A DNA stretch of 64,000 bases, taken from Nitrospira sp. (lineage in GTDB: Bacteria > Nitrospirota > Nitrospiria > Nitrospirales > Nitrospiraceae). The translations under genes were made by a program, and so were the position numbers. The stretch covers positions 58,403-122,402 of the forward strand of contig JACOEH010000006.1 of the NCBI GenBank assembly GCA_024998685.1. Reading direction: 5' to 3'. The notes under the pieces were generated by a model, which ran no database searches, was not told the origin of the DNA, and was given only the letters and a program-made list of their open reading frames with translations. Below, one piece after another: positions 1 through 9,823 of this stretch (position 1 is its first letter; the number at the start of each line of letters is the position of its first letter).

Positions 1-1573
<1,573 letters not shown>

Positions 1574-1704
1574 CGGGAAAACGAAATTGTTTAACAACAA
1601 GTGGTCCGCAGAAGAGGTGGTCTGTCCCGAGTCTTCTCTGCGTGGTTTCACAGAGAACGCTAAGCAAAGGACAGCCGTCATCGGCTGTAAGACTAGGTGA
1701 TCCA

Positions 1705-2385
1705 ATGCGGCTAGACGGAAAGATCGTTCTGATTACGGGCGCCACCGGAGGATTGGGACAAGCAGTGACACCTGCCTTTGTCAAGGCCGGCGCGACGATC
1801 GCTGTGGTCGGTCGCCAAGGGCCGGAAAATGGGATAGATGCTTCGCTCGCGGTGGCCGGTGATGTGACTGATGAAGGTGACGTGCGTCGTACTGTTGCAG
1901 AGGTTCTTGGTAAGACGGGGCGAATTGATTGTTTGGTGAACCTCGTCGGTGCATTTGCCCCGGGTCGGATCACGGACACCGAACTATCGGTATGGCAGAA
2001 GATGTTATCACTGAATGCGACCTCGGCGTTTCTGCTGTCAAAGGCGGTAGCCGCGCACATGGTTGAACAGGGGGCCGGTCGGATCATCCATATTGCCGCC
2101 CGTGCGGCGCTTGATCCCTTTTCCGGGGCAGGCGCGTACATTGTCGCCAAGTCCGCCATGGTGGCCTTGATCAAGGTGTTGGCGCTCGAAGTCGGGGATT
2201 CCGGCGTCACAGTCAATGGTGTGTTGCCGACGACCATCGATACGCCGGCCAACCGCACCAGCATGCCGACAGCTGATTTCAATAGGTGGGTGAAGCCGGA
2301 ATCGATTGCGCAGCTTCTCGTGTTTCTGGCTTCTGAGGAAACCGGCGCGATTAATGGCGCCTTAATTCCAATCGGCTCTCCCTAA
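1705..2385 (+). CDS. SDR family oxidoreductase with Ala at the catalytic Ser position
   Basis: A 226-residue short-chain dehydrogenase/reductase. The start at 1705 (MRLDGKIVLITGA) is chosen over an upstream in-frame start at 1642 because it has AGGTGA just upstream and puts the dinucleotide motif TGATGGLG at the usual distance from the N-terminus. The Tyr-x3-Lys pair is present as YIVAK. The residue 13 positions before this Tyr, normally the catalytic Ser, is Ala (IAARAALDPFSGAGAY), as in dihydropteridine-reductase-type SDRs. Likely an NAD(P)H-dependent cytosolic reductase; substrate not predictable. It is followed 25 bp later by the cyclase-family gene and may be cotranscribed with it and gnd. 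Confidence 0.85.
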   Translation: MRLDGKIVLITGATGGLGQAVTPAFVKAGATIAVVGRQGPENGIDASLAVAGDVTDEGDVRRTVAEVLGKTGRIDCLVNLVGAFAPGRITDTELSVWQKMLSLNATSAFLLSKAVAAHMVEQGAGRIIHIAARAALDPFSGAGAYIVAKSAMVALIKVLALEVGDSGVTVNGVLPTTIDTPANRTSMPTADFNRWVKPESIAQLLVFLASEETGAINGALIPIGSP

Positions 2386-2410
2386 CGACGCACGTTCATT
2401 CGGTACGGCC

Positions 2411-3085
2411 ATGAATGCACCATCTTCAGATTGGATCGATGTTTCAGTGCCCTTGCGAACCGGCATGGTGCATTGGCCGGACAATCCGCCCGTGCGGATC
2501 GAACGCATGCAGGACATGGAGCGAGGGGACTCAGCGAACGTATCGATGCTCTCCCTGGGGTCCCATACGGGAACCCATATGGATGCTCCGCTGCATTTCG
2601 TCCGAACAGGGCTCGGCCTCGATGAGATGCCCCTTTCGGCGGTGATCGGTCTAGCGCGGGTAGTTGAGATTCAGGATCCTGAGTCGATTAAGGAGCAGGA
2701 ACTCGTGGCCCACGACATTCATCGCGATGAACGCATTCTATTCAAGACCAGAAACTCGACGCGCTGTTGGCAGACCGACGAGTTTCTTGAAGATTTTATC
2801 TATATCTCACAGGAGGCGGCGCGTTATCTCGTCGCCTGTGGCATCCAAACGGTTGGGGTCGATTATCTGTCGGTCGGTGGATTTAAGAGGGACGGACCGG
2901 AAACCCATCACGCGCTGCTGGAATCCGGTGTCTGGATCATTGAGGGACTCAACCTCGCGGGGTTGGCGCCGGGGCCCTACGATCTGATCTGTCTTCCGCT
3001 TCGCGTGGAACGCAGCGATGGCGCGCCGGCCCGCGCGATCCTACGCCGCCGTGCGGTAGAAGAAGCGAAGGAGGGAATGCCATGA
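2411..3085 (+). CDS. cyclase family protein (kynurenine-formamidase-like metal hydrolase)
   Basis: A 224-residue protein of the putative cyclase / KynB-like family. The signature metal-binding motif is clear: GSHTGTHMDAPLHF (HxGTHxDxPxHF), followed later by HHALLESGVWIIEGLNL, typical of the second half of the family. Members hydrolyse N-formylkynurenine, isatin or related amides and usually bind Zn or Mn. No signal peptide, so cytoplasmic. The stop codon overlaps the start of the next gene in an ATGA junction, so translation is probably coupled to gnd. The substrate cannot be assigned: no other kynurenine-pathway gene is seen here. Confidence 0.85.
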   Translation: MNAPSSDWIDVSVPLRTGMVHWPDNPPVRIERMQDMERGDSANVSMLSLGSHTGTHMDAPLHFVRTGLGLDEMPLSAVIGLARVVEIQDPESIKEQELVAHDIHRDERILFKTRNSTRCWQTDEFLEDFIYISQEAARYLVACGIQTVGVDYLSVGGFKRDGPETHHALLESGVWIIEGLNLAGLAPGPYDLICLPLRVERSDGAPARAILRRRAVEEAKEGMP

Positions 3086-4071
3086 GCGATGCGACTTATG
3101 AATTCGGCATGGTCGGCCTCGGTCGAATGGGAGGAGGGCTGGCCCATCAAGCCTTGGAGAAAGGCATGCGCGTCTATGGTTTCGTGCGGAAGCACGCGTC
3201 GGAGGAGCTGCTCAAAGCCGGGCTCGTTGAGCTGCGCGACGTGGCGGATTTTCGGAAAATGCTCCGGCCGCCTCGGTTCATCTTTCTTTATATTCCTGCG
3301 GGACCTGAGGTGGATCAGTTACTCGACAACCTCATCGGACATTTGGAGGAGGGGGACATTGTCATCGATGGCGGCAATTCCTATTGGGGTGATTCGATCC
3401 GGCGTCAACGACGGCTCAAAGAACGCGGGCTGCATTTCATCGATCTGGGCACCAGCGGAGGCACGGAGGGTGCGCGCCACGGCGCCTGTCTGATGGCCGG
3501 AGGAGAACGGGAGGCGGTGGCGCGGATGGAACCGATTCTCCTTGAGCTGGCGACACCTCAAGGGTATGTCCATGCCGGGCCTCCTGGCGCCGGCCATTTC
3601 ACGAAACTGGTTCACAACGGCATTGAGTTCGGCATGCTGCAAGCTATCGCGGAAGGCATGGACCTCCTGCAGCACTATCGCGACGTGCTCAACATCGACG
3701 AGGTGCTTCGATGCTGGCGTCATGGCTCGGTCATCCGATCCTGGCTGATCGATTTGATGGAAGTGGCCTATCGCGGCGACGGAGGCATGAACAAAGTCTC
3801 GCCCTACGTTGAAGACACCGGTGAAGTGAACTGGCTGGTCGGTGATGCGTTGCGGATGGAAGTGTCTATTCCGGTCATCAGCCAAGCCGTGATGCAACTC
3901 ATGCTCTCCCGCGACAACCAGAAAAATTGGGCGCGTGCCATTGCCATGATGCGTCATGGCTTCGGCGGCCATCCCTACGGAGAATCCGAAGCGGTGCGCC
4001 ACGAGCGCCTTGAAGGGCGAGTGGGAGACTATTTCCGCGAACCTACGACCGCAGAGGAGGCCGGGCGCTGA
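3082..4071 (+). CDS. gnd: 6-phosphogluconate dehydrogenase, decarboxylating, short form
   Basis: Oxidises 6-phosphogluconate to ribulose 5-phosphate and CO2 (oxidative pentose phosphate pathway, cytoplasm). At 329 residues it is the short bacterial form (300-335), not the 470-residue E. coli type. N-terminal Rossmann motif GLGRMGGG, then the substrate-domain motifs DGGNSYWGDS, DLGTSGGTEGARHG and the catalytic-Lys region GAGHFTKLVHNGIEFGML. Starts with an ATGA overlap on the cyclase gene. A glucose-6-phosphate dehydrogenase relic lies 23 kb away (27386-27598), so the preceding pathway step appears to have been lost here. Confident. Confidence 0.93.
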   Translation: MSDATYEFGMVGLGRMGGGLAHQALEKGMRVYGFVRKHASEELLKAGLVELRDVADFRKMLRPPRFIFLYIPAGPEVDQLLDNLIGHLEEGDIVIDGGNSYWGDSIRRQRRLKERGLHFIDLGTSGGTEGARHGACLMAGGEREAVARMEPILLELATPQGYVHAGPPGAGHFTKLVHNGIEFGMLQAIAEGMDLLQHYRDVLNIDEVLRCWRHGSVIRSWLIDLMEVAYRGDGGMNKVSPYVEDTGEVNWLVGDALRMEVSIPVISQAVMQLMLSRDNQKNWARAIAMMRHGFGGHPYGESEAVRHERLEGRVGDYFREPTTAEEAGR

Positions 4072-4108
4072 TATCTCTGAAGGCGCTCTGCTGAGAAGGG
4101 ATGATGCC

Positions 4109-4336
4109 ATGGAAGAATGGAGACAGCAGAATCAGATTCCATCCACAATGCGTACATTCGCCATTGACCGGGTCGGAGAAACTGGGGCGGTCCGGGAACT
4201 TCCGACACCTGAAATTGGGGCAGCGGACGTTCTCGTGCTGGTGCGGGCCGCCGGCGTCAATCCGCTGGACTGGAAGATTCGTGACGGAAGGCGATCGTTC
4301 GACGATCTGCGCTCGATTTGCAGGCAGCGATCATGA
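4109..4336 (+). pseudogene. N-terminal fragment of a zinc-type alcohol dehydrogenase / quinone oxidoreductase
   Basis: Only about the first 50 residues of a medium-chain dehydrogenase (MDR) remain. The recognisable part starts at the Met at 4149 (MRTFAIDRVGETGAV) and runs through VLVRAAGVNPLDWKIRDG, the standard MDR N-terminal beta-barrel block, matching in layout the intact gene at 50466 (ASINPIDWKVRAGY). After WKIRDG the frame turns to unrelated residues and stops at 4334-4336. Immediately afterwards, in another frame, comes the tail of a long pirin. This is a junction of two broken genes; it is unlikely to be functional. Confidence 0.7.
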
Positions 4337-4553
4337 GAAGGGACTCACAATTTCGCATCCACGGCTCGTTCTGTTGAGTGATGGCGATGCCATAGAGGTG
4401 ATCACGACTGAGGAGTCGGTTCGCTTTCTTTTGGTGTCCGGAAAACCCTTGCACGAGCCGATTGCTCGGCATGGTCCCTTCGTGATGAACATGGAAGAGG
4501 AGATCGAACAGAGTCTGTTGGAACTCCGCGAGGGAACGTTCGTCACGACGTGA
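4337..4553 (+). pseudogene. C-terminal fragment of a long-form pirin
   Basis: The last 70 or so codons of a pirin-family protein, in a different frame from the MDR head before it. The diagnostic segment is FLLVSGKPLHEPIARHGPFV followed by an acidic EEEIEQ stretch; the intact long pirin at 8002 has LLVLSGEPINEPVVWRGPFV at the same place, so the homology is clear. The bicupin metal-binding half is missing, so no pirin activity is possible. It ends just before the DsbA-like gene and may have been left by the recombination event that placed that gene here. Confidence 0.72.
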
Positions 4554-4571
4554 GCGGGAGGCCACGGACAA

Positions 4572-4592
4572 ACGCTGAACGCTAAGCGCTGG
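4572..4592. repeat. three imperfect tandem heptamers (ACGCTGA type)
   Basis: Three adjacent 7-base units, ACGCTGA, ACGCTAA and GCGCTGG, sit in the spacer between the pirin relic and the DsbA-like gene. They may be a degraded intergenic repeat. No T-run follows, so I do not call a terminator. Function unknown. Confidence 0.3.
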
Positions 4593-4685
4593 ACGTTTGG
4601 ATTCATGCAGATTAGTTTGACTCTTACAGCTCATCGTTCATCGTTTTCTTCGGACGGTATTTTCAGCAACCCGAAAGGAACTCTT

Positions 4686-5237
4686 ATGAGCAAGACGAGC
4701 GGGACTTCTCTTCCGGCTGCGACTGTTGGCCCCGACGACCATGTCATCGGTCCAGCCACAGCAGTCGTCACCTTGATCGCCTACTGTGATTTTGAATGCC
4801 CCTATTGCGGCCGCGCGTATCCGATCATCAAACGACTTCGCGCAAATCGAGAAGACCGATTGCGGTTCGTGTTCCGGCACTTCCCGCTCACCCACAAGCA
4901 CCCGCACGCGCAACAGGCTGCTGAGGCGGCGGAGGCCGCCGGAGCGCAAGGCCAGTTTTGGGCCATGCATGATCTGTTGTTTGAGAATCAGGAGGCATTA
5001 GGGATTGCAGACCTGAGGACCTATGGGGAATTTCTGGGCCTCGATATGGGGCGTTTTGATCAGGCCCTGGCGGCCCATACCTATACCGATCGCGTGCAGC
5101 AGGATGTCAACAGCGGAAAGATGAACGGCGCACGCGGTACGCCGACATTCTTTATTAACGGAGCGCGGCATACCGACGAAGAAACTCTAGAGCGCGTGGT
5201 GCTGGAAGCGGTCGGCCGGATGCAACGTGACACGTGA
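4686..5237 (+). CDS. DsbA-family thioredoxin-fold protein, cytosolic form (copy 1)
   Basis: A 183-residue DsbA-like thiol:disulfide protein. The active site is FECPYCGRAYP (CPYC) near residue 40, and the cis-proline loop is GTPTFFINGARHTDEETL; between them is a helical domain with LRFVFRHFPLTHKHPHAQQ. There is no signal peptide or membrane segment before the CPYC, unlike periplasmic DsbA, so it probably acts in the cytoplasm as a peroxide- or electrophile-linked oxidoreductase (this type is also found fused to NhaA antiporters). The start at 4686 has AGGAACTCTT upstream. It is followed by a rhodanese gene, an order repeated at 49194-50128. Confident of the family, not the partner. Confidence 0.88.
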   Translation: MSKTSGTSLPAATVGPDDHVIGPATAVVTLIAYCDFECPYCGRAYPIIKRLRANREDRLRFVFRHFPLTHKHPHAQQAAEAAEAAGAQGQFWAMHDLLFENQEALGIADLRTYGEFLGLDMGRFDQALAAHTYTDRVQQDVNSGKMNGARGTPTFFINGARHTDEETLERVVLEAVGRMQRDT

Positions 5238-5368
5238 CCGGTGAAGGGCATTGAGATGAGCGTTGAAGCAAAATGGGAAGTTGATGAAAACACCCAGTGA
5301 CGCATGGAGGACCGAAGGAGCAATCGGTGTCATGCCGACGAACAAGTACATAAACAAGGAGGGATATC

Positions 5369-5740
5369 ATGGCAACAGAGGTGAAGATCAACGATCCAGC
5401 GAAGGCGAGGGAGCATTTCGAGGCGAAGATGGCGTTCACGACCGGTCCGGTGGAACTCGAACGGATGATGAAGAACAACGAGGTCAATCTGGTTGATGTC
5501 CGTGCCGCCGAAGACTATGCCGAAAGTCATATTCCCGGTGCCATCAATTTGCCCAAGGATCAGTGGCACACGCTGAAAGGCTTGCGCAAAGACAAGACGA
5601 ATGTCTTGTACTGCTATTCCATCGTCTGTCATCTCGCCGCGACGGCGGCCGTGGAGTTCGCCGACAAAGGGTACCCTGTGATGGAACTCGATGGTGGCTG
5701 GCGGTGGTGGAAGGACGATGGGTTCGATATCGAGAAGTGA
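5369..5740 (+). CDS. rhodanese-like domain protein (copy 1)
   Basis: A 123-residue single-domain rhodanese homologue. Family blocks are VDVRAAEDYAESHIPGAINL near residue 45 and the active-site strand VLYCYSIVCHLAATAA near residue 90. The expected catalytic Cys is present, but the loop is CYSIVCH: the Arg normally five residues after Cys is replaced by a second Cys, and the copy at 49757 shares this (CYSQVCH). That suggests a disulfide-forming or persulfide-carrier site rather than classic thiosulfate sulfurtransferase activity (inference). A strong ribosome site (AAGGAGGGATATC) precedes the start. The DsbA-like gene lies 131 bp upstream. Confidence 0.85.
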   Translation: MATEVKINDPAKAREHFEAKMAFTTGPVELERMMKNNEVNLVDVRAAEDYAESHIPGAINLPKDQWHTLKGLRKDKTNVLYCYSIVCHLAATAAVEFADKGYPVMELDGGWRWWKDDGFDIEK

Positions 5741-5870
5741 TCGGATATCGAGCCTAATCTCGATCGCTACACCTTTGGGAGGCAGGAATTTGGTGGACCA
5801 CGCGACAAGCGGTCCATGCCTCTCTAGCAGGTGACGCCTTGACCTAAAGACAAAGAAACGGAGAGCTGCC

Positions 5871-6512
5871 ATGAAAATTGCCCTAATTGGAGCGACTGGT
5901 TTTGTCGGCTCGGCGATCTTGCAGGAAGCGTTGCAACGTGGACATGAGGTAACCGCCATCGTGCGTGACCCCACGAAACTGGAACCACATCCGAAACTGC
6001 GCCCCCAGAAAGGCGAGGTCTACAAAGAAGAGGACATCGCTCGGTTAGTTGAAGGCCATGATGCCGTCATCAGTGCCTTCAATCCGGGATGGAACACCCC
6101 GGACATCTACAACCAACAGATCAAGGGCACGCACGCCATCATTAATGGTGTGAAGAAGGCCGGCGTGAAGCGGGTGTTGTTCGTGGGAGGATCCGGCAGT
6201 TTAGAAGTCAAGCCGGGTGTGCAGTCTGTCGATCTGCCGCAGTTTCCAGAGGAATATAGACAGGGCTCGCTGGCCACCCGTGAAGCCTTGAACATGCTTC
6301 GTCAAGAAACGAGTCTGGAATGGTCGGTCCTCTCTCCTTCCGCCGACCTCTATTCTGGCCAACGCACCGGCCAATTCCGGCTTGGGACGGATCAGTTGCT
6401 GAGAGATGCGAACGGCGAGAGCCGAATTTCGTTAGAGGATTTTGCGATGGCCATGGTCGATGAAGTGGAAAAGCCGAAGCATATCCGCCGACGGTTTACC
6501 GTGGGATATTAA
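5871..6512 (+). CDS. NAD(P)H-binding atypical SDR (NmrA/BVR-B-like)
   Basis: A 213-residue atypical short-chain dehydrogenase with N-terminal Rossmann motif GATGFVGSAIL and a C-terminal block SRISLEDFAMAMVDEVEKP followed by HIRRRFTVGY. Similar proteins are annotated as NAD(P)-dependent oxidoreductases or NAD(P)H flavin/biliverdin reductases. GGAGAGCTGCC upstream supports the start. The C-terminal block is a useful landmark: relics of the same block, without the rest of the gene, occur at 48890-49018 and 56526-56609. It is probably part of the stress cluster with the rhodanese before it and the pirin after it. Confidence 0.85.
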   Translation: MKIALIGATGFVGSAILQEALQRGHEVTAIVRDPTKLEPHPKLRPQKGEVYKEEDIARLVEGHDAVISAFNPGWNTPDIYNQQIKGTHAIINGVKKAGVKRVLFVGGSGSLEVKPGVQSVDLPQFPEEYRQGSLATREALNMLRQETSLEWSVLSPSADLYSGQRTGQFRLGTDQLLRDANGESRISLEDFAMAMVDEVEKPKHIRRRFTVGY

Positions 6513-6701
6513 ACGACAAGCGTGCCGACGTGAATCGAGAGATGCTCGGAGGAATTCGACCAATAGTTTGCCCTCATCATCGGGATCATCGACCGCAAGA
6601 CATCAGCGCGAGATGAGGTGGATCAGCAATTCATTGATTCGGTATTCGAAATGCGTGGATGACGCAACAGGCTTGCTCAGGCCGATGCGGAAGGAGGAAT
6701 C

Positions 6702-7451
6702 ATGGCAGACATTCTGGGGAACAAGATAACGACACCGACGATTGATATTCGGCGTGGCGAGGAGCGCTTCCACACTCGAACGCCATGGCTGGACTCCCGG
6801 CATAGTTTCAGTTTCGGCGATCATTATGACCCAAAGAATACCCATCATGGCCTGCTGCTTGTCAGCAATGACGACATTGTCAAGCCCGGCACCGGGTTCA
6901 TGACCCATCCGCATCGCGACATGGAGATCGTCACCTGGGTCCTCGCCGGAGAGCTTGAGCATAAGGATTCCGAAGGTCACAATGGCCTCATCTACCCAGG
7001 GTTGGCGCAACGGATGAGCGCGGGAACCGGGATCTGGCATTCAGAAATGAATCCGAGCAAGGAGAAGGATGTTCATTTTATTCAGATGTGGGTCGTGCCG
7101 GACACAGAGCGAATCAATCCCGGATATGAGCAGCTCGATATCAATGCCCAACTCAACCAAGGGAGGCTGGTGCCGATTGCGTCAGGTCGAGGACATGAGG
7201 CAGCTATCGCTATTCGACAAGGCGGATCCGTGCTATGGGGTGGTCGCTTGAAGCCGGCAGAGTCCATAGGTATCCCGGATGCGCCGTTTGTCCATTTATA
7301 TGTCGCGAAAGGAGGCGTGGACTTGGAAGGCGCAGGCCGACTCAAGTCGGGGGATGCGGCACGATTCACCTCGGGAGGCGGGTCACGTATTACGGCCGAC
7401 CAGACGACAGGCGCGGAAGTCTTGATCTGGGAAAGTTCGGGTGACGCGTAG
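6702..7451 (+). CDS. pirin family protein, short YhhW-like form (copy 1)
   Basis: A 249-residue bicupin. The metal-binding cupin has HPHRDMEIVTWVLAGELEH and GIWHSEMNPS, giving the His-x-His, His and Glu ligands known from E. coli YhhW, a quercetin dioxygenase. Strong ribosome site AAGGAGGAATC. Proteins of this type oxidise flavonols in vitro or sense redox state; the natural substrate is uncertain. Near-identical layouts appear at 30312 (intact), 43586 (two frameshifts) and as an isolated tail at 47632, so this is the most repeated family of the window. Confident of family. Confidence 0.9.
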   Translation: MADILGNKITTPTIDIRRGEERFHTRTPWLDSRHSFSFGDHYDPKNTHHGLLLVSNDDIVKPGTGFMTHPHRDMEIVTWVLAGELEHKDSEGHNGLIYPGLAQRMSAGTGIWHSEMNPSKEKDVHFIQMWVVPDTERINPGYEQLDINAQLNQGRLVPIASGRGHEAAIAIRQGGSVLWGGRLKPAESIGIPDAPFVHLYVAKGGVDLEGAGRLKSGDAARFTSGGGSRITADQTTGAEVLIWESSGDA

Positions 7452-7680
7452 CTCTAAGAATCAAGAATGATGAAGATCGTCACGTGGGTACAGTTACCGT
7501 GTGAACTACAGCGAGACTGAGTGCGCAAGGAGACGATGCCGGCATTCATGAACCTCTTTATCGAGACTGGTGGGACTGCGGGTATCCAGTTCTCCTATGA
7601 AAAGGCTGTCTGACCGGTGGATCGGTACGAATAATATACGATAAGCAAAGGATGTTTTGTCGAAGCTGGAGGAATCAACC

Positions 7681-7926
7681 ATGGCGGATCAAGCCAAAGA
7701 TCAACCGATTTTGGATCACATTCAGAATCTCGTCGCAGAAGAACATCGGCTTTACTCACAGGGCTCATTGAAGGAGTCAGATCAAAAACGGCTGACGAAG
7801 ATCGAAGTCGAACTCGATCAATGTTGGGATCTCTTGCGCCAGCGCCGTGCGCTGCGTGACGTCGGGCAGAACCCAAACGACGCGCAGGTTCGTCCGCCGG
7901 AAGTCGTGGAGAAATACGAGCAATAA
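7681..7926 (+). CDS. DUF2630 family small protein (copy 1)
   Basis: An 81-residue charged protein with the DUF2630 signature: HIQNLVAEEHRLY near the N-terminus, then LDQCWDLLRQRRALRD and a final VRPPEVVEKYEQ. No signal peptide or membrane segment; probably a small helical cytosolic protein. Function unknown. The ATG at 7681 with CTGGAGGAATC upstream is preferred to the in-frame TTG at 7657. A paralogue sits at 50160, and both copies share a neighbourhood with a DsbA-like protein and a rhodanese, suggesting a shared stress role (inference). Confidence 0.8.
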   Translation: MADQAKDQPILDHIQNLVAEEHRLYSQGSLKESDQKRLTKIEVELDQCWDLLRQRRALRDVGQNPNDAQVRPPEVVEKYEQ

Positions 7927-8001
7927 CAGAAGCGCAGTCCGGGACGACTGAGTGGCGGCACATTGTTGAACATACCGTTGCGTCGTCACCGGGGAAGCAC
8001 C

Positions 8002-8874
8002 ATGGACAATATGAAACCAATGTTGCAGGTGTATAAACCCACATCGGCCCATTGGGTCGGTGACGGGTTCCCGGTCCGGAACATTTTCTCGGATGAGAAT
8101 CTGGGAGAGGCGATCAGCCCGTTTTTGCTGCTGGACTATGCCGGTCCCGCAGAATTCCCACCCTCGAACCGGCAGCGCGGTGTGGGCGAGCATCCGCACC
8201 GCGGGTTTGAAACAGTGACCATCGTCTATCAGGGTGAGCTGGTGCATCGGGATTCGGCCGGCAACCACGGAACAATCGGCCCCGGCGACGTCCAATGGAT
8301 GACGGCGGCTTCAGGCGTCGTGCACGAGGAGAAACACGAACCGGGTTTTGCAAAGCGCGGCGGCATGCTGGAGATGGTGCAACTGTGGGTGAACCTACCG
8401 AAGGCCGTTAAGATGGCGCCCCCCCGCTATCAGACGTTGTTGAACGAACAGATTCCGGTGGCCTATCTCGCTCAAGGCGCTGGTCAGGTCCGGGTGATCG
8501 CCGGAGAATTCCATGGCCTTAAAGGGCCGGCGAAGACGTTCACGCCGATCCATGTCTATGACCTGCACCTCACTGCCGATGATCATACAGAACTGAGTTT
8601 CCCGACCGGATACAACATCGGGCTGTTTGTACGGAAGGGATCGGTCGTGGTGAATCAATCGTATGTGGTCGGTGAAGTCGAACTGGCGTTCTGTGGTGCG
8701 GCTGGAGAGCGGATCAACATCCAGGCCAAGGAAGAGGCGACGCTTTTGGTGCTCAGCGGAGAGCCGATCAATGAGCCGGTAGTCTGGCGCGGTCCCTTCG
8801 TGACGAACACCGAAGAGGAACTGGTCCAAGCGATGGCGGATTACCAGGCTGGGAGGATGGGGCATCTCGATTGA
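8002..8874 (+). CDS. pirin family protein, long form
   Basis: A 290-residue pirin of the longer class. Cupin metal motif: GEHPHRGFETVTIVYQGEL and, later, SGVVHEEKHEP. The C-terminal pirin domain ends with LLVLSGEPINEPVVWRGPFV and TNTEEEL. ATG at 8002 has GGGGAAGCACC upstream and gives the usual N-terminus; an in-frame ATG at 7963 lacks a ribosome site. Long pirins bind Fe and are linked to quercetinase activity or redox-dependent regulation. A detached tail of the same subfamily lies at 4337-4553. It is 75 bp after the DUF2630 gene and likely cotranscribed. Confidence 0.9.
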   Translation: MDNMKPMLQVYKPTSAHWVGDGFPVRNIFSDENLGEAISPFLLLDYAGPAEFPPSNRQRGVGEHPHRGFETVTIVYQGELVHRDSAGNHGTIGPGDVQWMTAASGVVHEEKHEPGFAKRGGMLEMVQLWVNLPKAVKMAPPRYQTLLNEQIPVAYLAQGAGQVRVIAGEFHGLKGPAKTFTPIHVYDLHLTADDHTELSFPTGYNIGLFVRKGSVVVNQSYVVGEVELAFCGAAGERINIQAKEEATLLVLSGEPINEPVVWRGPFVTNTEEELVQAMADYQAGRMGHLD

Positions 8875-8960
8875 ACAAGTGGTTGTCTCGTGCGGGTGAA
8901 GCGCGTGTTCAAACAAGCGGACGTGACAAGTGGGAATAATTCTGGTGTCAGGGGGAACCT

Positions 8961-9581
8961 ATGGGTTTATCCGACAAGATTCGCATCGTCATCATCAACG
9001 GCAGTGTGCGTCCAGGCAACTATACGAATATGGCGTCCGCCCTTGTCCTGGACGAACTGAAGAAGCACACCAAGGTCTCGACCGAGGTCATTGATCCTGC
9101 CACATTGAATCTTCCACCACCTGGGACGGACCCACAGTCCAAGGATGCGAAGCAGCTCCAACAGAAAGTGGGACAGGCCACCGGGATCATCCTCGCCACG
9201 CCTGAATATTACGGCAGCTTCAGCAGCGTGATGAAGCTCGTCATCGAAAGTCTAGGCCATCCGTCTGCCCTGGCCGGGAAGCCGGTCGCGTTACTAGGTG
9301 TCGCGGGGGGAACGATCGGTGCCGTGAAATCGTTAGAGCATCTGCGCAGCGTGGTTTCGCATGTCGGGGGCATCGTGTTGCCGTTGCCGATTTCAGTCGC
9401 GAATGTCACGACAGTCTTCGACAACGAGGGCAAATGCCTGGACGCGGATGCGGATCAGCTCATCCGGAGCGTCGGGAGAAACCTTCTCACCTACATTGAG
9501 CACAATGTCTGTCCCAGAGTGACGCTGGAGCGGCTGCTCAGCGAGGGAGAAAAACTACCACCAAAAGTCGTTGGGATTTAG
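8961..9581 (+). CDS. NADPH-dependent FMN reductase family protein (copy 1)
   Basis: A 206-residue flavodoxin-fold reductase. The phosphate-binding start IINGSVRPGNYTNM and the block ATPEYYGSFSSVMKLVIE are diagnostic of the NADPH:FMN/azo/quinone/chromate reductase family. Cytosolic; members cut quinones and other electrophiles down by two-electron reduction. GGGGGAACCT precedes the start. Paralogues: 31314, 38154 and a detached tail at 48294. Here the usual TPEYNxxxPGxLKNAIDW motif is altered (YYGSFSSVMKLVIE), so this copy is the divergent one. Confidence 0.87.
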   Translation: MGLSDKIRIVIINGSVRPGNYTNMASALVLDELKKHTKVSTEVIDPATLNLPPPGTDPQSKDAKQLQQKVGQATGIILATPEYYGSFSSVMKLVIESLGHPSALAGKPVALLGVAGGTIGAVKSLEHLRSVVSHVGGIVLPLPISVANVTTVFDNEGKCLDADADQLIRSVGRNLLTYIEHNVCPRVTLERLLSEGEKLPPKVVGI

Positions 9582-9823
9582 GCGGCCCCATGAATCGCCT
9601 AGACATAAAAGAAAGCCCGGTCTGGCCAGAACGGATGACGCACAAGCAATCGAACAGGCCGTTGTCTCAGTCCATTACCGAATAGGATCATGTCTTGGGT
9701 TCCCCTTGATGTGAAGCAACGGTTGATGGTTGCATGGTTGTGAGCGACGAGATCAACATCAGCATCGAATGTAGTATGGTCCGGGCGAATATGTAGTAGA
9801 GCGGTAACCGAGGAGTTTCTGCA

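Noticed and set aside
4568..4599. Terminator-like CAAACG...CGTTTG pairing
   Set aside because: The interior does not pair well and there is no T-run; recorded only as a small tandem repeat.
7537..7614. 25-codon frame with a ribosome-like AAGGAGACG between pirin and DUF2630
   Set aside because: Too short and without similarity; could be chance.
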